A model generated the notes under the pieces. That model was not told the DNA's origin. It saw only the letters and a list, made by a program, of their open reading frames with translations, and ran no database searches. Positions 1-8,590 of a DNA stretch of 43,103 bases are shown one piece after another (position 1 is the first letter of the stretch; every line of letters begins with the position of its first letter). A program made the position numbers and the translations under genes. Source of the stretch: DATBRC01 sp036560485 (GTDB lineage Bacteria; Pseudomonadota; Gammaproteobacteria; Burkholderiales; Burkholderiaceae_D); the NCBI GenBank assembly GCA_036560485.1, contig DATBRC010000025.1, positions 1-43,103 on the forward strand. Reading direction: 5' to 3'.

Positions 1-218
1 CATTATTGTGCGAAGCAGACGCCGAGTGTGAAGATCTCATGCATAAGCATTCTCAGTACGTCGCATAGGCAAAATGCCTATAGGAAATCTAAGCAAATAG
101 CGAGCCAAATTCAAGAAACGATTTTGAATCAGAAGCTTAGGTCGTTTTTGGGATTGTTAAATATTGATAAATGTAAATATTATCGACGATTTCATTTGTT
201 TCCAGCGTGTTGAATTGC
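1..218. other. Left flank without a recognisable gene
   Basis: This AT-rich stretch lies past the 3' end of ftsH. A 61-codon open frame on the plus strand (28-213) has no family resemblance and no convincing ribosome binding site. There is a short palindrome TAAGCGCTTA just beyond the ftsH stop codon. I see no gene here. Confidence 0.5.
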
Positions 219-2111
219 CTAAGCGCTTAACGCAGGCTGATCCCCATGCTCTTTGATCAGCGCATCCAGCGCCGTGCGATCGACAGTTTCTTTTTCCAAT
301 AACATTTTCGCCAGCATATCGAGAAAATGGCGTTTCTCATTCAGTGTGTTCCTGACGCGCGCATGGGCTTCGTCCAGCAGCTTCGCGATTTCCGCATCGA
401 TCGTTTGGGCGGTATGTTCGCTGTATGGTTTCTTCTCCGTTGATGCGGTTGGATTAAGATACGGCGCGTGCACTTCTTCATAAGTAGCCAGGCCCAGCTT
501 GTCGCTCATGCCGTATTGCGTGACCATGTGCCGCGCCATGTCGTTGGCCATTTGCAGATCATTTTGCGCGCCGGTAGAGATATCGCCGAAGATCAATTCT
601 TCAGCTACGCGCCCGCCCAGATACACATCGAGACGATCGAGCAATTCCGAGCGTCTTAATAAATAGCGGTCTTCGGTAGGAAGCTGCTGCGTATAACCAA
701 GCGCAGCAATGCCGCGCGGGATGATCGAAATCTTGGCAACGTGATCGGCGTAGCGGCGAAATTCTGCAATCAATGCATGTCCTGCTTCGTGATAGGCGAC
801 GGTTTCTTTTTCTTGTTGGTTCATCACGCGCGATTTTTTCTCAAGACCCGCCACAATTCGATCGATTGCTTCGTCGAAGTCATCCATTTCGACTTGATTT
901 TTTCCGCGCCGCGCAGCAAGCAGCGCAGCCTCATTGATAAGGTTGGCCAGGTCGGCGCCGGCAAATCCGGCCGTGCGTGCCGCTATCGTGGATAGATTTA
1001 CTTCCGGCGCGATGATCACGTTCTTTGCATGGACTTGCAGAATTTTCTCGCGTCCTTTCAAGTCGGGCCGGTCAAGCGCGATATGCCGGTCAAATCGGCC
1101 CGGACGCAGCAATGCCGGATCGAGAATTTCCGGTCGATTGGTCGCCGCCAAAATGATCACGCCTTTATTGGTATCGAAGCCATCCATCTCCACCAGCAAT
1201 TGATTCAACGTCTGTTCCTGTTCGCTGTGTCCGCCTGTCATCGCGCTGACGCCGCGCGCTTTGCCGAGCGCATCCAGCTCGTCGATGAAGACGATGCATG
1301 GCGCGATCTGTTCTGCCTGTGCAAACAGATCGCGCACGCGCGCCGCGCCGACGCCGACGAACATCTCGACGAATTCCGATCCGCTGATGGAAAAGAACGG
1401 CACACCGGCTTCGCCGGCAACTGCTTTTGCCAGCAATGTTTTGCCGGTCCCCGGTGCGCCGACGATCAATACGCCTTTCGGAATTTTTCCGCCAAGCCGG
1501 CGATAGCGCTGCGGATTTTTCAGGAATTCGACGACCTCCATCAGCTCGTCTTTTGCTTCATCGATGCCGGCCACGTCGTCGAATGTCACGCCGGTTTTAT
1601 TTTCCATGTAAATGCGCGCCTTGCTTTTACCAATATCGAACGCAAAGCCGGATGACATGCCGGCTTTTTTTGCCATGTACATCCAGAACCCGAAAAACAA
1701 GGCGATCGGCAGAACCCACGAAAGCAGGTTGGAGAGCCATTCATTTTTAACCTGGCCTGCAAAATGCACATTCGCTGCTTCCAATTCTCCGACCAGCGAT
1801 GGATCATTGACCCTGGCAGTGATGAATGCGCGTTTTTCATCGCCGCTGCGTTTCAACGCGTCAGCCTGCTGCTTGGGCAAAACTTTTTCGACGCCATTAA
1901 TCCGAATGATGCCTTTGATTGCATCATCCGATAGCGCTACTTCTTCTACATTTCCGGCTTTTAATAATTTCTTGAAGTCGCTGTAAGCAAGTTGCTCTGT
2001 ATGTTGTGCTTCGAAAACGCTTTGGAGAAATACCACCATCAGCGGTAACAACAGCCAGTACCAGGCAAACGGAGCGCGCGGCGGTGCTTGTTTTTTCTGG
2101 TCAGTGGCCAT
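219..2111 (-). CDS. ftsH: ATP-dependent zinc metalloprotease FtsH
   Basis: A membrane-anchored AAA+ protease that degrades damaged or short-lived membrane and cytosolic proteins. The 630 residues show two N-terminal membrane segments (about 17-32 and 130-146) flanking a periplasmic domain. The AAA module has Walker A GAPGTGKT at 218-225, Walker B IVFIDELDALG near 273-283 and an arginine-finger region ending RPGRFDR near 336-342. The zinc site HEAGH is at 441-445. Length is normal for the family. The usual partner rlmE (ftsJ) is not beside it, and the periplasmic part (IKGIIRINGVEKVLP) differs from the typical housekeeping copy. It may therefore be a second, stress-type FtsH. The gene is monocistronic and divergent from thpR; I could not identify a sigma-32 promoter. 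Confidence 0.95.
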   Translation of the reverse strand: MATDQKKQAPPRAPFAWYWLLLPLMVVFLQSVFEAQHTEQLAYSDFKKLLKAGNVEEVALSDDAIKGIIRINGVEKVLPKQQADALKRSGDEKRAFITARVNDPSLVGELEAANVHFAGQVKNEWLSNLLSWVLPIALFFGFWMYMAKKAGMSSGFAFDIGKSKARIYMENKTGVTFDDVAGIDEAKDELMEVVEFLKNPQRYRRLGGKIPKGVLIVGAPGTGKTLLAKAVAGEAGVPFFSISGSEFVEMFVGVGAARVRDLFAQAEQIAPCIVFIDELDALGKARGVSAMTGGHSEQEQTLNQLLVEMDGFDTNKGVIILAATNRPEILDPALLRPGRFDRHIALDRPDLKGREKILQVHAKNVIIAPEVNLSTIAARTAGFAGADLANLINEAALLAARRGKNQVEMDDFDEAIDRIVAGLEKKSRVMNQQEKETVAYHEAGHALIAEFRRYADHVAKISIIPRGIAALGYTQQLPTEDRYLLRRSELLDRLDVYLGGRVAEELIFGDISTGAQNDLQMANDMARHMVTQYGMSDKLGLATYEEVHAPYLNPTASTEKKPYSEHTAQTIDAEIAKLLDEAHARVRNTLNEKRHFLDMLAKMLLEKETVDRTALDALIKEHGDQPALSA

Positions 2112-2490
2112 GGTTTCAGGTCTTAATGTTTTGCAATTGGTTTGTGTACCAGCTGATTGATTCGTTCACATAGAGCTGCCAAGATCAGTTTCCCAATCGC
2201 TTCAGACGCACGGCCTGTTGTCCAGTTGCCTGTCGAACTCAGCTGTAACAGCAAGAATCATCTTTTGCATAAACCGCTCCTGAATGGGTTGGAATTCCCT
2301 GTTTAACAATAGAGCGCGCTACTTATGCCATCCTTGATACGCGTCAAAATTCGGATAACGAAAAGCGGTCTGGTTTCACAACACAACGACGCAATGCATG
2401 CGACCGGAACGAATCGCGCATCGATTTGTCTCTGCTTAATCAGGTTTGTTTTTGGCGATTGCTATGGCTGCAGTTCAGGGCGAAACAGGA
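2112..2490. other. Intergenic region between divergent ftsH and thpR
   Basis: About 380 bases that must hold the promoters of ftsH (leftwards) and thpR (rightwards). I see no convincing consensus promoter, hairpin or additional gene. An upstream TTG start for thpR (2446) and an ATG at 2464 fall inside it, but both lack a good ribosome binding site. Confidence 0.4.
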
Positions 2491-3087
2491 ATGGCGAATA
2501 GCATAAAACAATCGTTGCGTCTTTTCTATGCGTTGTGGCCGGACGATGCCGCGCGTGCTGCATTGATGCGCCTGCAAGTGCCGATATCAGGACGAAAAAC
2601 ACGGTATGAGAATTTTCATTTGACGCTGCCTTTCTTGGGACAGCAAGCTGCTGATTTGTTGCCGTTGTTTAAATCGATTCTGGCCGACATATCATCACCG
2701 CCTATTACATTGATGGTGAATCGCATCGGCTATTTCACGCAGAAAAAAATTGCATGGGCAGGCATGAATGAAACACCTGCTGCATTGACTGCATTGAACG
2801 ATAAGCTGATTGAGGCATTGAGGCGAAACAACATCGTATTCAATAACCAATCGGCATTTCGTCCGCATATTACGTTGGCACGCGATGCAGAGCCGCCGGA
2901 GGAATTGCCTTTTGATCCTTTCGTATGGCACTGCGAGCATGCAGCATTGATTGAATCGACCAACCAGGAAGAAGGCGTTGTTTATCGTGTGCTTGCATCG
3001 CACCATCTTGGGCAAAGCGAGGGGATCGCTGCGGATTCTGCAACAGTCATTGCAAGCAATCAAAACATCATCACTGAAACAGACTAA
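2491..3087 (+). CDS. thpR: RNA 2',3'-cyclic phosphodiesterase (ThpR/LigT family)
   Basis: A 2H-phosphoesterase that opens 2',3'-cyclic phosphates at RNA ends; the family is also known as 2'-5' RNA ligase. From the chosen start it is 198 residues, the usual size. The two catalytic HxT motifs are clear: HLTL with His43 and Thr45, and HITL with His126 and Thr128. The start at 2491 is preferred because homology begins right after it (LRLFYALWPDD) and an AGGG sits about 10 bases upstream. The longer TTG-initiated frame adds residues unlike the family. The gene stands alone, and its physiological RNA substrate is unknown. Confidence 0.9.
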   Translation: MANSIKQSLRLFYALWPDDAARAALMRLQVPISGRKTRYENFHLTLPFLGQQAADLLPLFKSILADISSPPITLMVNRIGYFTQKKIAWAGMNETPAALTALNDKLIEALRRNNIVFNNQSAFRPHITLARDAEPPEELPFDPFVWHCEHAALIESTNQEEGVVYRVLASHHLGQSEGIAADSATVIASNQNIITETD

Positions 3088-3416
3088 GAGCGCCTAACAA
3101 AATGCGTCTGGCGGCGTTGCTTCTCCTTGTCGTACGCTCGTACGGTTGCGTTTCTCGGCCCAACCTTGGCTCGTGTATAGCCAAGCTAAAACTGCTCTGG
3201 GGACTATCATCGAGCCAGTGTTTTATGGCTTCGAAAACCTCCTCTTCCCATAGCGATTTCTTGATATGGATCATACGAATCCCGATTGACGAAGCGCGAC
3301 GCAACGATTGCGTTCCAATTTTATCTAAGACATTTTATGCTGACGCAGCAAACTGTGTAGCGATCTTGAAATGATCGGCACAGCAATGGAAATGCAATTA
3401 TTTACTTCAAATCATC
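3088..3416. other. Intergenic region with a possible dispersed-repeat remnant
   Basis: The first part (about 3088-3180) contains a GC-rich stretch with a doubled CGTACG (CGTACGCTCGTACG) that can fold back on itself. It resembles the repetitive intergenic elements I associate with Burkholderiales genomes. The rest, up to the next gene, shows nothing recognisable. A genome-wide copy count would decide whether it is a repeat; only one copy is visible here. Confidence 0.3.
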
Positions 3417-4766
3417 ATGGCAACCGTTATTGATTCTTCGTTAAGCAGCGCAATATCATCGAGCGCACACACTTTGATTGGTACGGACAGCGATTACGAT
3501 TCCTTGCTGGAATTGATCGGCGATGCGCGCTTTGTATTGTTGGGCGAGGCAACGCATGGCACTCACGAATTTTATGCGGAACGCGCGCGCATTACGCAAC
3601 GTCTGATCGCTGAAAAAGGTTTTACCGCCGTCGCAGTCGAAGCCGACTGGCCGGATGCCTACCGGGTCAATCGCTATGTCCGCCGGCAGAGCGAAGATGC
3701 GAATGCCGAACAGGCATTGAGCGGGTTCCTGCGTTTCCCGACCTGGATGTGGCGCAACACCGATGTCGTCAAATTTGTCGAATGGCTGCGCAGCTATAAC
3801 GATGCGTTGTCGTCGCAAGCAACCGGCTGCGGATTCTATGGGTTGGACCTTTACAGCTTGTTCACCTCGATTCATGAAGTGCTGCATTATCTGGATAAAG
3901 TGGATCCGGAAGCGGCACGGCAAGCACGGCGCCGTTATGCATGCTTCGATCATTTCGATGAAGACAGTCAGCGCTATGGTTATGCAGCCGGCTTTGGATT
4001 TTCACCATCCTGCGAAGATGCTGTGGTGGCGCAATTGCATGCTCTGCATGCGCGCGCGGCGGATTACATGAAGCGAGACGGCGTGGAAGCAGCCGATGCA
4101 TTTTTCTATGCGCAGCAAAATGCACGTCTGGTGATGAATGCGGAACATTACTATCGCACCATGTTTCGCGGCCGCATCTCGTCGTGGAATCTGCGCGACC
4201 ATCATATGGCGCAGACGCTCGACGCGCTGGCGCAGCACTTGTCGCACATGAGCGATAAGCCGGAAAAGATCATCGTATGGGAGCACAACTCCCACATCGG
4301 CGATGCACGCGCCACCGAGGTTGGGCAGCGCGGTGAATGGAATGTCGGACAATTGACGCGTGAACGCTATGGCCAGGACGCAGTGTTGATCGGCTTTACG
4401 ACTTATCACGGTACAGTGACTGCAGCGTCGGACTGGGGTTCGCCGCCGCAACGCAAGCGAGTGCGTCCGGCACTGCCAGGCAGCTATGAAGAAGCATTCC
4501 ATCAAACAGGCATCACACGGTTCATGCTGCCGCTGCGCGAAAAAAATGCGGCGGCGCGTTTGTTAAGCGAAGACAGGACGGAGCGCGCTATCGGCGTGAT
4601 TTATCTGCCTGAATCGGAACGCCAGAGCCATTATTTTTACGCGCACTTGCCGCAACAATTCGATGCCGTTTTGCATTTCGATGAAACGCATGCGGTTGAA
4701 CCGCTGGAAAAAACGAGCCATTGGACAATCGGTGAAGCGCCTGAGACATATCCGGTGGGCATATAA
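3417..4766 (+). CDS. Erythromycin esterase family protein
   Basis: A 449-residue member of the erythromycin esterase superfamily. It shows the signature GEATHGTHEFY at 43-53 (Glu44 and His47), followed by VAVEADWPD near 72-80, and a second conserved block WEHNSHIGDARA in the last third. These correspond to the active-site cleft of Ere-type hydrolases. Most chromosomal members are not macrolide resistance enzymes and have unknown substrates. I therefore infer hydrolase activity only, not a resistance phenotype. No signal peptide is evident, so a cytosolic location is likely. It is followed 80 bases downstream by an alcohol dehydrogenase gene in the same direction, possibly cotranscribed. Confidence 0.88.
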   Translation: MATVIDSSLSSAISSSAHTLIGTDSDYDSLLELIGDARFVLLGEATHGTHEFYAERARITQRLIAEKGFTAVAVEADWPDAYRVNRYVRRQSEDANAEQALSGFLRFPTWMWRNTDVVKFVEWLRSYNDALSSQATGCGFYGLDLYSLFTSIHEVLHYLDKVDPEAARQARRRYACFDHFDEDSQRYGYAAGFGFSPSCEDAVVAQLHALHARAADYMKRDGVEAADAFFYAQQNARLVMNAEHYYRTMFRGRISSWNLRDHHMAQTLDALAQHLSHMSDKPEKIIVWEHNSHIGDARATEVGQRGEWNVGQLTRERYGQDAVLIGFTTYHGTVTAASDWGSPPQRKRVRPALPGSYEEAFHQTGITRFMLPLREKNAAARLLSEDRTERAIGVIYLPESERQSHYFYAHLPQQFDAVLHFDETHAVEPLEKTSHWTIGEAPETYPVGI

Positions 4767-4846
4767 ATTTTTTATGCAGATTCAGGATGCCGACCATGTG
4801 GCAAAGCATGTGTATGCAATAAGGCCGCTTGCTCGATCGCTAAAAC

Positions 4847-5884
4847 ATGGACAATACCAGCACAAGAAACGCGGATGACAGCACCATGCTGGCGATGCTG
4901 CTGGATGAGCCGAATAAGGCGCTGCGACAAGCGCGCGTGCTGATTCCGGTTCCGGTTCAACATGAAGTATTGATCAAAGTGCGTGCCTGCGGTGTGTGCA
5001 GGACCGATTTGCATATTGTCGATGGCGATCTGCTCATGCGCAAATCGCCATTGATCATTGGGCACGAAATCGTGGGGACAGTTGCGCAAATCGGCGCACA
5101 TGCCGATGGCTTGGCGATCGGAGATCGCGTCGGTGTTCCGTGGCTCGGAGGCACTTGCCAGCACTGCTCATATTGCGCAAGCAATCGTGAAAACCTGTGC
5201 GATGCGCCGCTTTTTACCGGTTATGACCGTGATGGCGGATACGCAGAGTATGCGCTGGCTGATGCACGCTATTGTTTTCATATCCCCGCCCGATACGATG
5301 ACGCGCATGCTGCACCGCTGCTTTGCGCAGGATTGATAGGCTATCGCTCTTATGCAATGACTGGAGATGCCCGGCATTTGGGGTTGTATGGATTTGGCGC
5401 TGCTGCCCACATCATTGCGCAGGTCGCGTGCCGACAAGGGAAAGAGGTCTATGCATTCACCCGTCCGGGCGACACGCGGTCGCAAGCGTTTGCGCTATCG
5501 CTCGGCGCCGCATGGGCCGGCGACTCTGACATGATGCCGCCTGTATTGCTGGATGCGGCAATCATATTTGCTTCGGATGGCATGCTGGTTCCGCGTGCAT
5601 TGGCTGCAACTGCCAAAGGCGCCACAGTCGTGTGCGCCGGTATTCATATGAGTGACATTCCGCGTTTTCCGTATGTGCTGCTGTGGGAGGAGCGGGTTAT
5701 TCGATCGGTGGCCAATCTGACGCGTGCCGATGGAGATGCTTTTTTTGCGATTGCCGAGCAACTCGATATCAAAACTGCGCCCGTCATTTTTTCGTTACGC
5801 GACGCGAACGAAGCATTGGCCGCGCTGAGAGCAGGGCGCTTTGACGGCGCTGCAGTATTGGTGCCTGCATGGCGCGACAGTTAA
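4847..5884 (+). CDS. Zinc-dependent alcohol dehydrogenase family protein
   Basis: A medium-chain dehydrogenase/reductase of 345 residues that probably oxidises alcohols or reduces aldehydes with NAD(P). Catalytic-zinc ligands are visible: Cys51 in GVCRTDLH, His73-Glu74 in GHEIVG, and a Cys in APLLCAGL. The structural zinc lobe carries Cys104, Cys107, Cys110 and Cys118. The nucleotide-binding turn is reduced to GLYGFGAAAH in place of GxGxxG. It resembles the AdhA-like branch, whose substrates are variable. Its stop codon lies 5 bases from the end of the convergent Anbu gene, leaving no room for a separate terminator. Confidence 0.88.
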   Translation: MDNTSTRNADDSTMLAMLLDEPNKALRQARVLIPVPVQHEVLIKVRACGVCRTDLHIVDGDLLMRKSPLIIGHEIVGTVAQIGAHADGLAIGDRVGVPWLGGTCQHCSYCASNRENLCDAPLFTGYDRDGGYAEYALADARYCFHIPARYDDAHAAPLLCAGLIGYRSYAMTGDARHLGLYGFGAAAHIIAQVACRQGKEVYAFTRPGDTRSQAFALSLGAAWAGDSDMMPPVLLDAAIIFASDGMLVPRALAATAKGATVVCAGIHMSDIPRFPYVLLWEERVIRSVANLTRADGDAFFAIAEQLDIKTAPVIFSLRDANEALAALRAGRFDGAAVLVPAWRDS

Positions 5885-5889
5885 CAGTA

Positions 5890-6771
5890 TCAGTGCTGTT
5901 TGTTATCGCTGCTTTGTTGTGCGAGGGTTTGCAGCGGTGCAGGATGGACATCGGTAGGGCTGACCACATTATGTGGCGGTATCATGCGCACCGGTTGGTT
6001 CTTGATATTGCTGGTTGATAGCACATTGTCTGTGATATCGGAAGTCGCATTCCAGACCGGATCATGGATGCTTTCGAAAATGCTCTTGAGTTGCTTGCCC
6101 CAGGTGTTTCGAATCATTTGAAAATACTGGTTGTGTTCGTCGATCGTCACGAAGCGCGTTACGGCCAGTTTGTCCGCTTCGTATAGCAGCAGGTCGAGCG
6201 GCATGCCGACCGATATGTTCGAGCGCAAGGTTGAATCCATCGAGATCAATGCGCATTTTGCCGCCTCGTCCAGCGGCGTGGCATGTGTGATCACGCGATC
6301 GATGATCGGCCTGCCGTATTTGGATTCACCGATTTGAAAATAGGTATTCTCGTTATGTGATTCGATGAAATTGCCGGCGGAATACATCTGGAATAAACGG
6401 CAGCGCTCGCCCTTGATCTGGCCGCCGAAAATCATGCTGACATTGAAATCGATGCCGAATTGTTCCAGCGATTTTGCATCGCGCTCATGCACCTTGCGGA
6501 TCGCCTCGCACACGATCTGCGCCGCTTCGTACATGGACCCCGCAGTCCAGACGCTTTTGCCCTCTGCGGTGACATGCTCGGCAACCAGTTGCCGGATTGA
6601 CTGCGAGATGGAGAGATTGCCTGCTGTCATCAACACCATCATCCGGTCGCCCGGATTTTCAAGCACATTCAATTTGCGGAAAGTGCCGACTTGGTCGACG
6701 CCGGCATTGGTGCGTGAATCGGCAAGAAAAACCAGACCTGCATCAAGGCGCATGGCAACGCAATAAGTCAT
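5890..6771 (-). CDS. Anbu, proteasome-type peptidase (bacterial proteasome beta-subunit homologue)
   Basis: Anbu (ancestral beta-subunit) is an Ntn-hydrolase related to HslV and the 20S proteasome. After removal of Met1, Thr2 becomes the N-terminal nucleophile. The proteasome-like catalytic set is visible: Thr2, Asp18 in LADSRTN and Lys33 in FRKLNV. The protein has 293 residues, longer than HslV and normal for Anbu, whose C-terminal extension is low in complexity here. It is the last gene of a four-gene cluster with ATP-grasp, alpha-E and transglutaminase-like proteins. That is the family's typical neighbourhood and has been taken to imply a peptide ligation and hydrolysis pathway. No ATPase partner is encoded nearby. 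The physiological substrate of Anbu is not established. Confidence 0.93.
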   Translation of the reverse strand: MTYCVAMRLDAGLVFLADSRTNAGVDQVGTFRKLNVLENPGDRMMVLMTAGNLSISQSIRQLVAEHVTAEGKSVWTAGSMYEAAQIVCEAIRKVHERDAKSLEQFGIDFNVSMIFGGQIKGERCRLFQMYSAGNFIESHNENTYFQIGESKYGRPIIDRVITHATPLDEAAKCALISMDSTLRSNISVGMPLDLLLYEADKLAVTRFVTIDEHNQYFQMIRNTWGKQLKSIFESIHDPVWNATSDITDNVLSTSNIKNQPVRMIPPHNVVSPTDVHPAPLQTLAQQSSDNKQH

Positions 6772-6832
6772 ATCGCTGGATCGCTATGAGAATGGAAAGT
6801 CCGATTTTACCGCAAGAGCATGCAGCACCGTG

Positions 6833-7633
6833 TCAACTAGCCGACACATTGACGCGTACCGACATCGATTCATCGCCGCCGCCGCGTCGAACGCCCCGAA
6901 CTGGTGCAGCCGAATCGTAATCGCGCCCGATCGCAAGCCGGCAATAGGAGTCGTTTTCAAATCGTGCATGCGTCACATCGATACTGATCCAACCGGAAAA
7001 ATCCTTTTCGTCGACCCACACATCGACCCATGCATGACTCTCAGCATGATTGCTGGAACCGGGATCGATATAGCCGGACACGTAGCGTGCCGGAATGTTT
7101 TGTGTGTGGCAACATGCAATGAACAGGTGAGCATGATCCTGGCAAACGCCTTGCCCTAATAACAAAGCATCGGTTGCGGTGCTGGTGACCGCCGTCGCAC
7201 CACTTTGGTATCCCACTGCACCACGAATAGCTTCCGCAAGTTGCAACAACGCATCACTGCGTGCGCCTTGAGGTAAATGCCGTGCTGCGAAATCGGCAAT
7301 TGCTTCCGCCGGCTCGGTCAGCCGTGTCGGCACCGTAAACACGAGCGGCGACAGTCCGCTTTTTTCTTGCAAGCGTCCGCGATCGAGAGACGTAACATCG
7401 ATGACACCCTCGACAATGATCTTGACTTCGTCATGGCGCTCGGTAACGGTCAGCATGTGGCTGATGTTGCCGAATGCATCGGTAAATGGATGACACTTTC
7501 CGGGTGCGGCAATATGCCAGGAATGGACATGCTGATGCGCTTCGATGCGAGGCGTCAGCCGCAATTGCTGAATTGTGTAAGTGAGGAGCGCGGTGTAACG
7601 ATAAATCGTTTCGTGCCGAATCGAAAGGTTCAT
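6833..7633 (-). CDS. Transglutaminase-like family protein of the Anbu cluster
   Basis: A 266-residue cysteine-protease-fold protein. It has an N-terminal transglutaminase-associated beta domain (residues 1-80) and a transglutaminase-like core with the triad Cys164 (GVCQDHAH), His200 (SHAWVDVW) and Asp219 (SIDVTHAR). The family may hydrolyse or transfer amide bonds; its bacterial substrates are unknown. Its start overlaps the stop of the alpha-E gene (TGATG), which suggests translational coupling. Anbu starts 61 bases downstream. The combination is the conserved Anbu-associated operon, so it probably acts on the product of the ATP-grasp enzyme. Confidence 0.93.
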   Translation of the reverse strand: MNLSIRHETIYRYTALLTYTIQQLRLTPRIEAHQHVHSWHIAAPGKCHPFTDAFGNISHMLTVTERHDEVKIIVEGVIDVTSLDRGRLQEKSGLSPLVFTVPTRLTEPAEAIADFAARHLPQGARSDALLQLAEAIRGAVGYQSGATAVTSTATDALLLGQGVCQDHAHLFIACCHTQNIPARYVSGYIDPGSSNHAESHAWVDVWVDEKDFSGWISIDVTHARFENDSYCRLAIGRDYDSAAPVRGVRRGGGDESMSVRVNVSAS

Positions 7634-8589
7634 CAGTTCACCGCCTGCGGTATCAGGAAGTCGCGGCTGATACGATTACCCAGTTCAAAAATTCGTTCCA
7701 GGTATTCGCTCAAATAGTCATGTAAACCTTCTGCCAGAATATCGTCGATTGCGCCAAACTGTAGTTCTGCATGTAGTTTTCCGGCGAATCTTTCTGTATC
7801 GGAAAAATCGCCGTTGCATAAATGCTTGAGATTCGCGATCACTTCATTCATGCAAGCCAGCAGAGAGCGCGGCATGTCTTGCCGCAGCATCAGCAATTCT
7901 GCGACGCGTGCCGGCGTAATCACATCGCGGTACACCTTGCGATAGATTTCAAAAGCGGAAACCGAACGTAAAATCGCCGCCCAATAATAGAAATCGATTT
8001 GCGCATCGATGCCGGGTTTGTTATCGGATTGTGTGCCATGAAATTTGACATCCAGGATGCGCGCAGTATTATCGGAGCGCTCCAGAAAAGTGCCGAGGCG
8101 AATAAAATAAAATGCCTCGTCCTTCAGCATGGTGCCGATCGTCACGCCGCGCGACAAATGCGAGCGGTACTTGACCCATTCAAAAAACTGGCTGGGATTG
8201 CGTTGCAGGGCGCGGTCTGCCAACTGGCTTTTCGTATCGAGCCAGGTGGTATTCAATGTTTCCCACACTTCGGTCGTCAGCGTACCGCGCAACGCGCGTG
8301 CGTTTTCGCGAGCGGCGGCAAGGCATGATGCGATCGATGACGGGTTATCTGTATCACTGACCATGAAGTCGAGCACATCCCTGGACTTCAACAAGCCGCC
8401 ATACTTGTGGTTGAATGCTTTTTCCAATTCGGAAATGCCCAGCATCGCGCGCCAGCCTTGTTCGGCAGCTTCAGCCGATTGCGGCAACAACGATGTCTGC
8501 ACATTCACATCCAGCATGCGTGCAGTATTTTCCGCGCGTTCGGTATAACGCGCCATCCAGAACAAATGATCGGCTGTGCGGCTTAACAT
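7633..8589 (-). CDS. Alpha-E domain-containing protein of the Anbu cluster
   Basis: A 318-residue, all-helical protein of the alpha-E family. It is recognised by its N-terminal signature LSRTADHLFWMARYTERAEN and by the recurring acidic and aromatic helices through the rest of the chain. Alpha-E proteins nearly always accompany circularly permuted ATP-grasp enzymes; no enzymatic activity has been shown. There is one base between the stop of the ATP-grasp gene and the start here, and the 3' end overlaps the transglutaminase-like gene. The protein is soluble, with no signal peptide. Confidence 0.93.
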   Translation of the reverse strand: MLSRTADHLFWMARYTERAENTARMLDVNVQTSLLPQSAEAAEQGWRAMLGISELEKAFNHKYGGLLKSRDVLDFMVSDTDNPSSIASCLAAARENARALRGTLTTEVWETLNTTWLDTKSQLADRALQRNPSQFFEWVKYRSHLSRGVTIGTMLKDEAFYFIRLGTFLERSDNTARILDVKFHGTQSDNKPGIDAQIDFYYWAAILRSVSAFEIYRKVYRDVITPARVAELLMLRQDMPRSLLACMNEVIANLKHLCNGDFSDTERFAGKLHAELQFGAIDDILAEGLHDYLSEYLERIFELGNRISRDFLIPQAVN

Positions 8590-8590
8590 G

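Noticed and set aside
76..84. GCCTATAGG at the left edge, repeated at 43031-43039
   Set aside because: A nine-base near-palindrome that recurs inside tnsA coding sequence; chance is the simplest explanation, and it is not a target-site duplication.
28..213. A 61-codon plus-strand frame at the left edge
   Set aside because: No ribosome binding site, no recognisable family and biased AT-rich composition; not supported as a gene.
1029..1655. A 208-codon plus-strand frame opposite ftsH
   Set aside because: It lies wholly within the clear FtsH coding region on the other strand and shows no protein-family features.
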